Source of the DNA: Streptomyces sp. NBC_00353
GTDB lineage: Bacteria; Actinomycetota; Actinomycetes; Streptomycetales; Streptomycetaceae
Direction: 5' to 3'
Assembly (NCBI RefSeq): GCF_036108815.1
Contig: NZ_CP107985.1
Coordinates: 4,588,001-4,652,000 of the forward strand
DNA: 64,000 nt
Part shown: positions 17,532-25,965 of the stretch, piece by piece
How positions within the stretch are numbered: position 1 is the stretch's first letter
Layout: the number at the start of each line of letters is the position of its first letter
The notes under the pieces: generated by a model
Told to the model about the DNA's origin: nothing
What the model saw: only the letters and a program-made list of their open reading frames with translations
Database searches by the model: none
Translations under genes and position numbers: made by a program

Positions 17532-18809
17532 GTGAACGCCTTCGCCCCGACCGGCCCGACAGACCCGCGCGACCCGAGCAGCCCGAGCGACCCGTCCGGT
17601 GCCACCGACCCGCTCACCGACCCGCTCGCCGCCTTCACGGCACTGCGCGCCCCCGAGGGCGCGGCGCTCCTGACCGAGCTGCGGTCCTACGACCCCGCCC
17701 AGGAGCTCGCCACCGCGACCCGGCTGCGCCGCAGCCACCCGGCCGCACTGGTCTCGGCGGCGCTGGGGCAGGCGCGGCTGCGGCAGCGGGCGGTGGCGAA
17801 GTTCGGTGCCGAGGACGCGTACCGGATGTTCTTCACGCCGAACGGTGTCGAGCAGGCGACCCGGACCTCGGTAGCCACGTACCGGGCCGGCCGGTTCGCC
17901 GCAGCCGGCGTCCGCAGCGTCGCCGATCTCTGCTGCGGGATCGGTGGTGACGCCATCGCGCTCGCCCGCGCGGGCATCTCCGTCCTCGCCGTGGACCGCG
18001 ACCCGCTGACCGCCGAGGTGGCACGCGCCAACGCCGCCGCGCTCGGGCTGGACGCCCTGATCGAGGTGCGGTGCGCCGATGTCACCGAGATCGACACCGC
18101 CGCGTACGACGCCGTGTTCGTCGACCCGGCCCGGCGCGGCGGACGCGGCAGGATCTTCGACCCGGAGGCGTACTCCCCGCCGCTCTCCTGGGCGACCGGT
18201 GCCGCGCTGAAGGCCCCCCGCGCCGCGCTGAAGATCGCCCCCGGCATCCCGCACGAGGCGGTCCCCGAGCAGGCTGAGGCCGAGTGGATCTCGGACGGCG
18301 GCGATGTGAAGGAGGCGGTGCTCTGGTTCGGCGAGGGGTTCGCGGCCGGCTCGTACCGCGCCACGCTGCTCCCGGCCGGCGCGACCCTGTCGGCTCCCGC
18401 CGCGCTGCCCGCCCCGCCCGTCGGCCCGGTCGGCCGCTATCTGTACGAGCCGGACGGTGCCGTCATCCGTGCGCATCTGGTCGCCGACATCGTGGAGCGG
18501 TCGGGCGGCCGGCTGATCGACGAGACGATCGCGTACGTCACGAGCGACGAACCGTACGACTCCCCGTACACCTCCGCGTACGAGATCACCGACCGGCTGC
18601 CGTTCAACATGAAGAAGCTGAAGGCGCTGCTGCGGGAGCGGAAGGTCGGCGTCCTGACCGTCAAGAAGCGGGGCTCGGCCGTCGAACCGGAGGAGCTGCG
18701 CCGCAAGATGAAGCTCCAGGGCCCGAACGCCGCGACCGTGTTCCTGACCCGGGTCGCCGGGGCGCCGACCATGCTGATCGGCCACCCCGTGCGGCCGGAG
18801 ATGCCTTAG
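17532..18809 (+). CDS. Class I SAM-dependent methyltransferase, THUMP-like domain
   Basis: 425 residues. SAM-binding motif I VADLCCGIGGDAIAL, then AVDRDPLTAE and the VFVDPARRGGRGRIFDP motif (DPxR), as in a widespread actinobacterial family annotated as THUMP-like methyltransferases; substrate probably nucleic acid but unproven. The C-terminal region has LPFNMKKLKALLRERKVG and ends KRGSAVEPEELRRKM. The GTG at 17532 is preceded by CACAAT six bases upstream, suggesting a leaderless start; an ATG at 17439 would add 31 low-complexity residues. The stop overlaps the converging gene by four bases. Confidence 0.85.
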   Translation: MNAFAPTGPTDPRDPSSPSDPSGATDPLTDPLAAFTALRAPEGAALLTELRSYDPAQELATATRLRRSHPAALVSAALGQARLRQRAVAKFGAEDAYRMFFTPNGVEQATRTSVATYRAGRFAAAGVRSVADLCCGIGGDAIALARAGISVLAVDRDPLTAEVARANAAALGLDALIEVRCADVTEIDTAAYDAVFVDPARRGGRGRIFDPEAYSPPLSWATGAALKAPRAALKIAPGIPHEAVPEQAEAEWISDGGDVKEAVLWFGEGFAAGSYRATLLPAGATLSAPAALPAPPVGPVGRYLYEPDGAVIRAHLVADIVERSGGRLIDETIAYVTSDEPYDSPYTSAYEITDRLPFNMKKLKALLRERKVGVLTVKKRGSAVEPEELRRKMKLQGPNAATVFLTRVAGAPTMLIGHPVRPEMP

Positions 18810-19171
18810 GCCAGGTCGGTCAGGTCTTCTGCGTACACCTGGGAGAGCGGCTGCGGGCCCACGTACTGCTGGCAGTTGCACTGCCCGGCTTCGAAGCGGA
18901 CCGGCTTCTTGCTCTCGTCCCAGGCCGCCGGCACCTCGACCCGCTCATGGCACTTGCCCCGCTTGTCATGCTTCGCAAGGTGGTGCGTGCAGCCGCAGAC
19001 CGGCTCCGGCGGCCGGTTCGCCGCCTCGACGGCCAGGCGTTCCTGCTTGCTCGCCTCCAGCAGTTCCAGCTTGCGGGTGTGCCGGTTGCGCAGCGCCGTA
19101 CGGACGTTGTCGACCGCCCATCCGAAGCCGCCGGTCCAGAAGACGATCAGCACCCACCAGTACCACTCCAT
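18806..19171 (-). CDS. Small membrane protein with Cys/His cluster
   Basis: 121 residues. One N-terminal transmembrane segment (WYWWVLIVFWTGGFGWAV), a charged helix (about 25-50), then a Cys/His-rich domain: CGCTHHLAKHDKRGKCH and, near the end, CNCQQY. The spacing suggests a zinc-binding or similar metal site on one face of the membrane. Function unknown. The ATG at 19171 follows GGGGGAGGG. Confidence 0.75.
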   Translation of the reverse strand: MEWYWWVLIVFWTGGFGWAVDNVRTALRNRHTRKLELLEASKQERLAVEAANRPPEPVCGCTHHLAKHDKRGKCHERVEVPAAWDESKKPVRFEAGQCNCQQYVGPQPLSQVYAEDLTDLA

Positions 19172-19379
19172 GTGACACCCTCCCCCTGCGCGGATCCTGC
19201 TACGCGGCCAGGATAGGGGCGGGGGCAGCGGTGAGCGCCGCCGCTGACGGAGAACAGCGGCGCGGACCCGCGCGCCCCGACGAGCACCCGCAGCAGCCGA
19301 CGGCGGTGCACGAACGCCTTGGTGACGCCGGCCAGGCCGGACAGCCGGCCGATCGTCCGGAGGCCCATGAACGACAGGT

Positions 19380-19423
19380 GGGACGGGCGGGGTCGGTCGA
19401 CAGCGGGGAGCCCCGCCCGTCCC
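19380..19423 (-). terminator. Terminator after the 46-aa gene
   Basis: A 13-bp perfect GC stem (19380-19392 and 19411-19423) with an 18-base loop, starting 9 bases after the stop of the small acidic protein. Confidence 0.8.
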
Positions 19424-19431
19424 GGTCCGGT

Positions 19432-19572
19432 TCAGTCGTACTGCTCACTGTCCAGGTAGTCGTCGTACGCATCGGGCTCGCCGGCCGAGCCGAGGTACTC
19501 GGAGTCGTGGACGGCATCCGCCACGTCGGGATCGTGCTCCGGCTCGCCGCTGTAGTCGTACTGATCGGACAT
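19432..19572 (-). CDS. Small acidic Tyr/Asp-rich protein (46 aa)
   Basis: 46 residues, beginning MSDQYDYSGEPEHDPDVADA and ending DDYLDSEQYD. Highly acidic, Tyr-rich, no hydrophobic segment and no known domain. A strong GAGAGGAGG ribosome-binding site lies 5 bases before the ATG, and a clean terminator follows, so it is very likely expressed. Confidence 0.72.
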   Translation of the reverse strand: MSDQYDYSGEPEHDPDVADAVHDSEYLGSAGEPDAYDDYLDSEQYD

Positions 19573-19758
19573 GGCGCCTCCTCTCTCGACGGGCACCCGA
19601 TGCGCCCGGTCACACAGTCAACGAGGCCGCCGAACCGGCCGGTGCGCCCGCGCGACCGGAGTGACTCCATGCGGATGACGGGCGCCACCTCAGTGGCGTA
19701 CAGCCCGGTTGACCGTGTGCGGCGGCAGCCCCGCCCGGAGCGGCCGCGGCCCGGACCG

Positions 19759-20223
19759 TCAGGCGTTGAGCAACGCCTCGATGTCGAGCTTCTTCATGCC
19801 GAGCATGGCCTTCATGGCCCGGTCCGCCTTGGCCGGGTCCGGGTCGGAGAGCGCCTCGGACAGCCCGCGCGGGACGATCTGCCAGGACAGCCCGTACTTG
19901 TCCTTGAGCCAGCCGCACTGACTCTCCTCGCCGCCGTCGGTGAGCTTGGCCCACAGCTCGTCGACCTCCGCCTGCGACTCGCAGTCGACGGAGAGCGAGA
20001 TCGCTTCGGTGAAGGGGAACTGCGGGCCGCCGTTGAGTGCGATGTACTCCTGGCCGGCCAGCCGGAATTCGACGGTCATGACCGCGCCCGGCTCGCCCGG
20101 CGACGCCTCGGTGTAGTGCGTGACGCCCAGCACCTTCGAGTCCCCTCCGAAGATGGAGACGTAGTGGTTCGCGGCCTCCTCGGCCTGGTTGTCGAACCAT
20201 AGGAAGGTCTTGATCTTCTGCAT
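19759..20223 (-). CDS. VOC family protein (PhnB-like)
   Basis: 154 residues of the glyoxalase/bleomycin-resistance/dioxygenase fold, in the branch often labelled 3-demethylubiquinone methyltransferase-like (FLWFDNQAEEAANHYVSIF, GPQFPFTEAISLSVDC). Enzyme activity is unproven for the group. Last gene of a three-gene set with the ECF42 sigma factor and the DGPF protein, a common combination. The ATG at 20223 follows AGGAGCAGG. Confidence 0.85.
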   Translation of the reverse strand: MQKIKTFLWFDNQAEEAANHYVSIFGGDSKVLGVTHYTEASPGEPGAVMTVEFRLAGQEYIALNGGPQFPFTEAISLSVDCESQAEVDELWAKLTDGGEESQCGWLKDKYGLSWQIVPRGLSEALSDPDPAKADRAMKAMLGMKKLDIEALLNA

Positions 20224-20288
20224 GGCCTGCTCCTAGGCGACTCGTACGGGGGTGGCTGTGCAAGGTAGACCTTGCCGCCGCCCGAAAC

Positions 20289-21569
20289 TCATCGCGGCGC
20301 GCCGCCTTCCTCCGCCTCCTTCTCCGCCCGCGCCAGCAGCAGCGCCTGCTCGCGTGCGTTGCGGGTCAGTCCCGCCGCCCGCACGAATTCCGCCCGCGCC
20401 TCGTCCGCACGCCCCAGCCGTGCCAGCAGATCGCCGCGCACGCTCGGCAGCAGGTGGTACGCCGCCAGCGCCCGGTCGCCGGCCAGGGCATCGACCAGTG
20501 CGAGCCCGGCCTCGGGCCCCTCGGCCATCGACACCGCGACCGCGCGGTTCAGTTCCACCACGGGTGACGGGGCCGCCTTGGCCAGCAGGCCGTAGAGCGT
20601 GGCGATGACCGCCCAGTCCGTCTCCTCGTACGTCACCGCGTGGGCGTGGCACGCTGCGATGGCGGCCTGCAGGGCGTACGGGCCGGGGGCCCCGCCCAGT
20701 GCGTTCGCCCGCTCAAGCGCCGCGTACCCGCGCCGGATCAGCAACCGGTCCCAGCGGGACCGGTTCTGGTCGGCGAGCAGGACGGGCTCGCCGTCCGGGC
20801 CGGTCCTGGCCGCGGTGCGGGACGCCTGGAGCTCCAGCAGGGCGACCAGGCCGTGCACTTCGGGTTCCTGCCCCATCAGCCCGGCCAGCACCCGGGCCAG
20901 CCGCAGCGCGTCCTCGCAGAGCCCCGGGCGCAGCCAGTCGTCGCCCGCGGTGGCCGCGTACCCCTCGTTGAAGATCAGGTAGATCACTTCGAGCACGGAG
21001 TCGAGCCGGGCCGCGCGGTCGGAGCCGTACGGCACTTCGAAGGGGACGCCGGCCCGGCCCAGGGTGCGTTTCGCGCGGACGATGCGCTGGGCGACGGTCG
21101 GCTCGGACACCAGGAACGCCCGGGCGATCTCGTCGGTGGTGAGGCCGCCGAGCAGCCGCAGGGTGAGCGCGATCCGGGCCTCGGTCGACAGCACCGGGTG
21201 GCACGCGGTGAAGATCAGCCGCAGCAGGTCGTCGTCGATGTCGTCGGCCCCCGCGATGTCGTCCGGCCCGGGCGGCTGCACGTCCTCCAGGGTCCGTCCG
21301 ACCTCGGCGAGCTTGCGGGCGTACGTCTCCTTGCGGCGGACCAGATCGATCGCGCGGTGCTTGGCGGTGGCCGTCAGCCAGGCGCCCGGCCGGTCCGGGA
21401 CACCCGACTCCGGCCACTGTTCCAATGCCGCGACCAGGGCGTCCTGCGCGAGTTCCTCGGCGATGCCCACGTCCCGCACGATGCGGGCGACACCGGCGAT
21501 GATCCGCGCGGACTCGATCCTGAATACGGCCTCGACCGCCGCGGCCGCGCTTGCTTCCGTCACGGCCAC
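20289..21569 (-). CDS. ECF42-group RNA polymerase sigma factor
   Basis: 426 residues, much longer than a standard ECF sigma. Regions 2 and 4 occupy about 1-190 (IAEELAQDALVAALEQWP; LGGLTTDEIARAFLVSEPTV); the C-terminal 230 residues are the TPR-like extension typical of ECF42 (RLIFNEGY-like segment, ELNRAVAVSMAEGPEAGL). ECF42 factors lack classical anti-sigmas; the extension is thought to control activity, and the linked DGPF genes are their targets. A GTG a few codons inside (VTEAS) is an alternative start. Confidence 0.92.
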   Translation of the reverse strand: MAVTEASAAAAVEAVFRIESARIIAGVARIVRDVGIAEELAQDALVAALEQWPESGVPDRPGAWLTATAKHRAIDLVRRKETYARKLAEVGRTLEDVQPPGPDDIAGADDIDDDLLRLIFTACHPVLSTEARIALTLRLLGGLTTDEIARAFLVSEPTVAQRIVRAKRTLGRAGVPFEVPYGSDRAARLDSVLEVIYLIFNEGYAATAGDDWLRPGLCEDALRLARVLAGLMGQEPEVHGLVALLELQASRTAARTGPDGEPVLLADQNRSRWDRLLIRRGYAALERANALGGAPGPYALQAAIAACHAHAVTYEETDWAVIATLYGLLAKAAPSPVVELNRAVAVSMAEGPEAGLALVDALAGDRALAAYHLLPSVRGDLLARLGRADEARAEFVRAAGLTRNAREQALLLARAEKEAEEGGAPR

Positions 21570-21635
21570 CCATCAGAGCAGCCGATCAGAAGCGGAGCAA
21601 GCGCGGCCGGGCCGGGGGCGGGAGCGCGTACTGGC

Positions 21636-21992
21636 TCAGCCCTCGGCGATCTCGCGGACCTCGGCGGTGACCGTCCAGTTGTTCGGGTGGATCTCCAGGA
21701 ACCGCTTGGTCCACTCCAGCGCCTCGGCCTTGTCCTTGCACTGCATGAGGGCGTAGCCGCCGACGACTTCCTTCGTCTCGGTGAAGGGACCGTCGGTGTA
21801 GCTCAGCTTGCCGTCCTCCCAGCTGACCCTCGTCCCCTGGGAGGTGGGGGCGAGCCCCGCGGTGTCCAGCATGACCCCGGCCTTGGTGATCTCCTCGAAC
21901 AGCGCCCCCATGCGCGCCTCGAACTCGGGGTCCGGGGTCTGGGCGGGCAGGTTCTGCTCATCGATGCGGATCATCGACAGAAAGCGCGGCAT
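21636..21992 (-). CDS. YCII-related DGPF domain protein
   Basis: 118 residues. Contains the defining TDGPFTETKEVVGGYALM motif. DGPF proteins are small dimeric ferredoxin-like proteins of unsettled function, almost always next to ECF42 sigma genes. First gene of the operon DGPF, sigma, VOC; the candidate ECF42 promoter lies 52-79 bases upstream. The ATG at 21992 follows GAGGAG. Confidence 0.92.
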   Translation of the reverse strand: MPRFLSMIRIDEQNLPAQTPDPEFEARMGALFEEITKAGVMLDTAGLAPTSQGTRVSWEDGKLSYTDGPFTETKEVVGGYALMQCKDKAEALEWTKRFLEIHPNNWTVTAEVREIAEG

Positions 21993-22043
21993 GGTGACTC
22001 CTCGGTGCGGGAGGGCGGGGGCTTTCCCTGCCTCTCACCCTTG

Positions 22044-22071
22044 CGTCGAACGGGAGACGCCGCAATCGACA
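22044..22071 (-). promoter_or_regulatory. Candidate ECF42 autoregulated promoter
   Basis: Minus strand: TGTCGA (22071-22066), 16 bases, then TCGACG (22049-22044), which contains CGAC. Reported ECF42 promoters in S. venezuelae carry TGTCGA at -35 and CGA/TC at -10 (from memory). Position just upstream of the DGPF gene fits autoregulation. Confidence 0.75.
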
Positions 22072-22096
22072 CACCTCCGGAAGATTTTTCCGGCCT

Positions 22097-23146
22097 TTAT
22101 CGCAGGGACGCCCAGAGCCTGCTCGCGGCGGGCTCCTGCGCCACCACCCGGTTGGGGTCGGACGGGGCGGCGACGACGGGCATGGTGACCGTGGTCAGCC
22201 CGGTCGAGGAGAGGGCGCCGAGGCTCTGCGCCAGGCCCCTCAGCTCGCCGAGCGAGTCGAGGCCGGTGTCCGTGGTCAGACTGCCGGTGACCGCGTCCAC
22301 CATCTTGTACAGGCCGGCCGGGTCGGTCAGCAGATCGGTCTTCCCGGCCTCCTGCAGCAGCGCCTCGACCAGCTGTTGCTGGAGCTTTATCCGGCCCAGG
22401 TCGCTGCCGTCGCCGATGCCGTGGCGGGTGCGGGCGAAGGCCAGGGCCTGGGTGCCGTCGAGCCGGTGGGTGCCCGCGCCGAGGTGGAGATGACTGCTGT
22501 CGTCGTCGATGTCCTGCGTCGTGGTGACGGTCACCCCGCCCAGCGCGTCGACGAGACCGGCGAAGCCGGCGAAGTCGATCTCGATGTAGTGGTCCATCCG
22601 GACACCGGTGAGCTGCTCCACCGTCTTGACCGCGCAGACGGGACCGCCGACCGCGTACGCGCTGTTGAACATCGTCCGGTAGGTCGTCGGAGTGGTGCCG
22701 CCCGAAGGGGTCGGACACGAGGGGCGCGTCACCAGGGTGTCGCGCGGAATGCTGACGACGGTGGCCTTCGTACGGTCGGCATCGACATGGACGACCATCG
22801 CCGTGTCGGAGCGGGCGCCCGTGCTGTCACCGCCGCCGAGCGCGGAGTTCTCGCTGCCGCTGCGCGAGTCCGACCCGAGAACCAGGATGTTCAGCACACC
22901 GGTCGGCAGCGGGGACGCGGAGGCCGAGGGCGACGCCGACGCCGAGGGAGCCGCGGTCGGCACGGTGACGGGCGCCCTGGCGGGGCGGTCGTCACCCAGC
23001 GCGCTGTCGATGTCCACACTGCGGATGTTCTGGTTCAGATGCCAGTACGCCCACCCCGCCCCGGCCGCGGCGAGCACCAGGATGCAGCCCATCACTGCCG
23101 CGGCCGCCTTGAGCCGACGGGAACGGCGTCTCTTGTCTCCGGTCAC
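22097..23146 (-). CDS. LytR-CpsA-Psr (LCP) family protein
   Basis: 349 residues. Basic cytoplasmic N-terminus, one transmembrane helix (about 13-33), a Ser/Ala/Pro-rich linker (60-80), then the LCP domain with LVLGSDSRSG, RSDTAMVVHVD, SIPRDT and FARTRH; these contain the Arg/Asp residues that hold pyrophosphate and polyprenyl-linked substrates. LCP enzymes attach polymers such as teichoic acids or arabinogalactan-like glycans to peptidoglycan. The upstream region 23147-23230 is AT-rich and probably holds its promoter. Confidence 0.92.
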   Translation of the reverse strand: MTGDKRRRSRRLKAAAAVMGCILVLAAAGAGWAYWHLNQNIRSVDIDSALGDDRPARAPVTVPTAAPSASASPSASASPLPTGVLNILVLGSDSRSGSENSALGGGDSTGARSDTAMVVHVDADRTKATVVSIPRDTLVTRPSCPTPSGGTTPTTYRTMFNSAYAVGGPVCAVKTVEQLTGVRMDHYIEIDFAGFAGLVDALGGVTVTTTQDIDDDSSHLHLGAGTHRLDGTQALAFARTRHGIGDGSDLGRIKLQQQLVEALLQEAGKTDLLTDPAGLYKMVDAVTGSLTTDTGLDSLGELRGLAQSLGALSSTGLTTVTMPVVAAPSDPNRVVAQEPAASRLWASLR

Positions 23147-23230
23147 GTCGAGGAACGTAAGTCCGAATTATTACGCCGGGAACCCTTGTTCGGTTTTCTT
23201 TCGGGAAATCTCAGGATCCGTTGAGTTTTC

Positions 23231-23518
23231 TCATGTCCCGCCGACATCCCGGCCGGTGTCCGGACCGGCGACCTCGAACCGCCAGCGGTGCACCGCCCGG
23301 GTGATCAACTCCGGCTCGGGCTCGGGAAGTTCGGGCAGCACGTCGCCGTACGCCGCCTCCCACCAGGTGATGACCAGCACCCGGTCCTGCGGCGCGCGCA
23401 GCAGCTCGTACCGCAGCGGCTCGTACGCCAGCTCGCCCGTGCGCGCCCGCGCCCACTCCAGCAGCTCGGCGCCCCGGCCTGCCACGGCCCGGGCCTCCCA
23501 CATGAGGGCGACGGTCAT
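23231..23518 (-). CDS. Hypothetical protein downstream of tsaD (95 aa)
   Basis: 95 residues, beginning MTVALMWEARAVAGRGAELL. The pattern (short strand, amphipathic helix, RVLVITWWEA strand) looks like a ferredoxin-like/ABM fold, but no catalytic motif is visible. The ATG at 23518 overlaps the tsaD stop (ATGA), so it is translated with tsaD in the t6A operon. Function unknown. Confidence 0.8.
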   Translation of the reverse strand: MTVALMWEARAVAGRGAELLEWARARTGELAYEPLRYELLRAPQDRVLVITWWEAAYGDVLPELPEPEPELITRAVHRWRFEVAGPDTGRDVGGT

Positions 23519-24618
23519 GAGTAGAGGTTGTCCTTGCTGACCTCGTGCACATGATCGTGGTCGTGGTGGTACGTGCTGCCCGGCACATGCGTGTCCGTCA
23601 CCGGCAGCGACGAGTCCGCCGACAGCTCCAGGTCCGACGCCGACCGGTTGCGGGCCACCATCTCGGCGCCCAGCGCCGCGACCATCGCACCGTTGTCCGT
23701 GCACAGCCCCGGCCGCGGCACCCGCAGCCGGATGCCGGCCCGCTCGCACCGCTCCTGGGCCAGTGCCCGCAGCCGCGAGTTGGCCGCGACCCCGCCGCCG
23801 ATCATCAGATGGTCGACACCCTCGTCCTTGCAGGCCCGGACGGCCTTGCGGGTGAGCACATCCACCACGGCCTCCTGGAAGGACGCCGCCACATCCCGAA
23901 CCGGCACCTCCTCGCCCGCGGCCCGCTTCGCCTCGATCCAGCGGGCGACGGATGTCTTCAGGCCGGAGAAGGAGAAGTCGTACGCGGGGTCGCGCGAGCC
24001 GCTCAGTCCGCGCGGGAACGCGATGGCCTTCGGGTCGCCCTCCTTCGCCAGCCGGTCGATGACCGGCCCGCCGGGGAAGCCGAGGTTCAGCACCCGGGCG
24101 ATCTTGTCGAAGGCCTCGCCCGCCGCGTCGTCGATGGTCGCGCCCATCGGCCGTACGTCGTTGGTGATGTCCGGCGCGAGCAGCAGCGACGAGTGGCCGC
24201 CGCTGACCAGCAGCGCCATGGTCGGCTCGGGCAGCGGGCCGTGCTCCAGCTGATCGACGCAGATGTGCGAGGCGAGGTGGTTCACGCCGTACAGCGGCTT
24301 GTTCAGCGCGTACGCGTACGCCTTCGCCGCCGAGACGCCGACGAGCAGCGCGCCCGCGAGCCCGGGACCGGCCGTGACGGCGATGCCGTCGAGGTCGCGG
24401 GCGCTGATGCCGGCTTCCTTCAGGGCGCGTTCGATGGTGGGGACCATCGACTCCAGGTGGGCGCGGGAGGCGATCTCCGGGACGACGCCGCCGAAGCGGG
24501 CATGGGTGTCGACGCTGGACGCGATGGCGTCGGCGAGCAGCGTCGTACCGCGGACGATACCGACGCCGGTCTCGTCGCAGGAGGTCTCGATGCCGAGTAC
24601 GAGCGGTTCGTCAGCCAT
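23515..24618 (-). CDS. tsaD: tRNA N6-adenosine threonylcarbamoyltransferase TsaD
   Basis: 367 residues. Transfers the threonylcarbamoyl group to A37 of ANN-decoding tRNAs, working with TsaB and TsaE. Metal ligands His114 and His118 (HLASH), SGGHSSL and the ASKH-fold segments (DFSFSGLKTSV, GGVAANSRLR) are intact. The C-terminus carries an extra tail of about 30 residues ending in a His/Asp-rich stretch (HHDHDHVH, 351-358). The start overlaps the rimI stop (TGATG). Confidence 0.96.
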   Translation of the reverse strand: MADEPLVLGIETSCDETGVGIVRGTTLLADAIASSVDTHARFGGVVPEIASRAHLESMVPTIERALKEAGISARDLDGIAVTAGPGLAGALLVGVSAAKAYAYALNKPLYGVNHLASHICVDQLEHGPLPEPTMALLVSGGHSSLLLAPDITNDVRPMGATIDDAAGEAFDKIARVLNLGFPGGPVIDRLAKEGDPKAIAFPRGLSGSRDPAYDFSFSGLKTSVARWIEAKRAAGEEVPVRDVAASFQEAVVDVLTRKAVRACKDEGVDHLMIGGGVAANSRLRALAQERCERAGIRLRVPRPGLCTDNGAMVAALGAEMVARNRSASDLELSADSSLPVTDTHVPGSTYHHDHDHVHEVSKDNLYS

Positions 24619-25133
24619 CAGTCAGTCTCTGTCTCTTGTACGGGCTCTTGTGCGGGCTCTTGCACCGTCAGGCGCATGACGAGCGCGTCGATGTTGCCCG
24701 GCTGGTAGTAGCCGCGGCGGAAGCCGATCGGTTCGAAGCCGAAGCGTTCGTACAGCTTCTGCGCGCGGGTGTTGTCGACCCGGACCTCGAGCAGCACCTC
24801 GGCGCACTCGAAGGCCGTGGCGTGCTTCAGCAGGTCGGTGAGGAGTTCCGAGCCGAGGCCGCCGCCCCAGTGGTCACGGGTGACGCCGATCGTCTGGACG
24901 TCGGCGAGGTCACCGGCCGCGGCGAGCCCCGCGTACCCGACGATCCGGCCGGTGACCGGGGACTCGGCGACGACATAGCGCCGGGTCGCCTGCGGGCCGC
25001 GCGCGTGCGCCAGCTCGGACCAGAACATACCGGCCGACCAGGCGTCCTCCGGGAACAGCTCGTGTTCGAGCTCCAGCACCGGATCGATGTCCCACCAGCG
25101 CATTTCGCGCAGTACGGCAGTCGGGGGCGTCAC
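24618..25133 (-). CDS. rimI: Ribosomal protein-alanine N-acetyltransferase RimI-like
   Basis: 171 residues, GNAT fold. Acetyl-CoA loop region IGVTRDHWGGGLGSELLTDLL and the RAQKLYERFGFEPIGFRRGYY C-terminal signature are present. RimI acetylates the N-terminal Ala of ribosomal protein S18 in E. coli; actinobacterial forms may have wider targets. GTG start, four-base overlap with tsaB (GTGA), one-base overlap with tsaD: a tightly coupled tsaB-rimI-tsaD block. Confidence 0.92.
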   Translation of the reverse strand: MTPPTAVLREMRWWDIDPVLELEHELFPEDAWSAGMFWSELAHARGPQATRRYVVAESPVTGRIVGYAGLAAAGDLADVQTIGVTRDHWGGGLGSELLTDLLKHATAFECAEVLLEVRVDNTRAQKLYERFGFEPIGFRRGYYQPGNIDALVMRLTVQEPAQEPVQETETD

Positions 25134-25792
25134 TTCGGGGTGACCACCTTGTAGTTCTTCGGGACCTGGGCGTCGGGCCTGCGCAGATACAGCGGCTGCG
25201 GCGGCAGCAGCTGCGCTCCCGCGGCGAGACGCTCGGCGGCCAGGGCTGCGAGCGCACCCGCGGAGACGTGCTCGGGACCGCGGGCGTCCGGGAACGCGTC
25301 GGGGTAGAGCGCCGCGCCCGCCCCGACCACCGGAAGACCGGCGAGCTGTTCGGCGATGTCGGCGGGCCGGTCGACGGCGGGTTCACCGATGCGGGTACGG
25401 GGGTCCTCGTACCGCGCCCAGTAGACCTCCTTGCGGCGGGCGTCCGTCGCGACGGCGAACGGGCCCTCCAGGCCGCTGCGCCCGGCGGCGTACGCGAGGC
25501 CGTCCAGCGTGCACAGCCCGTACACCGGCACGGAGAGCACCGAGCCGAACGTCGCGGCCGTCACCAGCCCGACCCGCAGGCCCGTGTACGGTCCCGGGCC
25601 GACGCCCACGACCACCCCGGTCACGGCGTCGAGTCCCGTCCCTGCGTCGCCGAGGACCCGGTCGACAGCGGGCAGCAGCAGCTCCCCGTGCCGTCGGGCG
25701 TCGACCTGACTCGACTCGGCGACGACGGCGGTCCCGTCGTGCAGGGCAACGGTGACGGCGGGGGTGGCGGTATCCACAGCGAGCAAGAGCAC
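25130..25792 (-). CDS. tsaB: tRNA threonylcarbamoyladenosine biosynthesis protein TsaB
   Basis: 220 residues, ASKH-fold paralogue of TsaD without its metal site; it forms the scaffold dimer that activates TsaD. N-terminal LLLAVDTATPAVTVALHDG and GVGPGPYTGLRVGL are typical. First gene of the tsaB-rimI-tsaD run. The family name YeaZ is synonymous. Confidence 0.94.
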   Translation of the reverse strand: MLLLAVDTATPAVTVALHDGTAVVAESSQVDARRHGELLLPAVDRVLGDAGTGLDAVTGVVVGVGPGPYTGLRVGLVTAATFGSVLSVPVYGLCTLDGLAYAAGRSGLEGPFAVATDARRKEVYWARYEDPRTRIGEPAVDRPADIAEQLAGLPVVGAGAALYPDAFPDARGPEHVSAGALAALAAERLAAGAQLLPPQPLYLRRPDAQVPKNYKVVTPK

Positions 25793-25965
25793 GCAAACAG
25801 CCTACGGCTCCGGCGACGGCACCACGGCTCCCCGTACGGAGTCCCGTTCCCACCGGCCGCTGCTGCTACCGTCACCCGGTGTACGCGGGTACGACGTAAA
25901 CGCTTGTACGACATGCGACATACGAAGCGCTTGCGTGACAGACGAAAGCGAAAGGGGCGCGCACG

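Noticed and set aside
19147..19368. A 73-codon frame on the - strand beginning MGLRTIGRLSG
   Set aside because: No ribosome-binding site, overlaps the start of the Cys/His membrane protein gene and follows a terminator. It could be real, but support is too thin.
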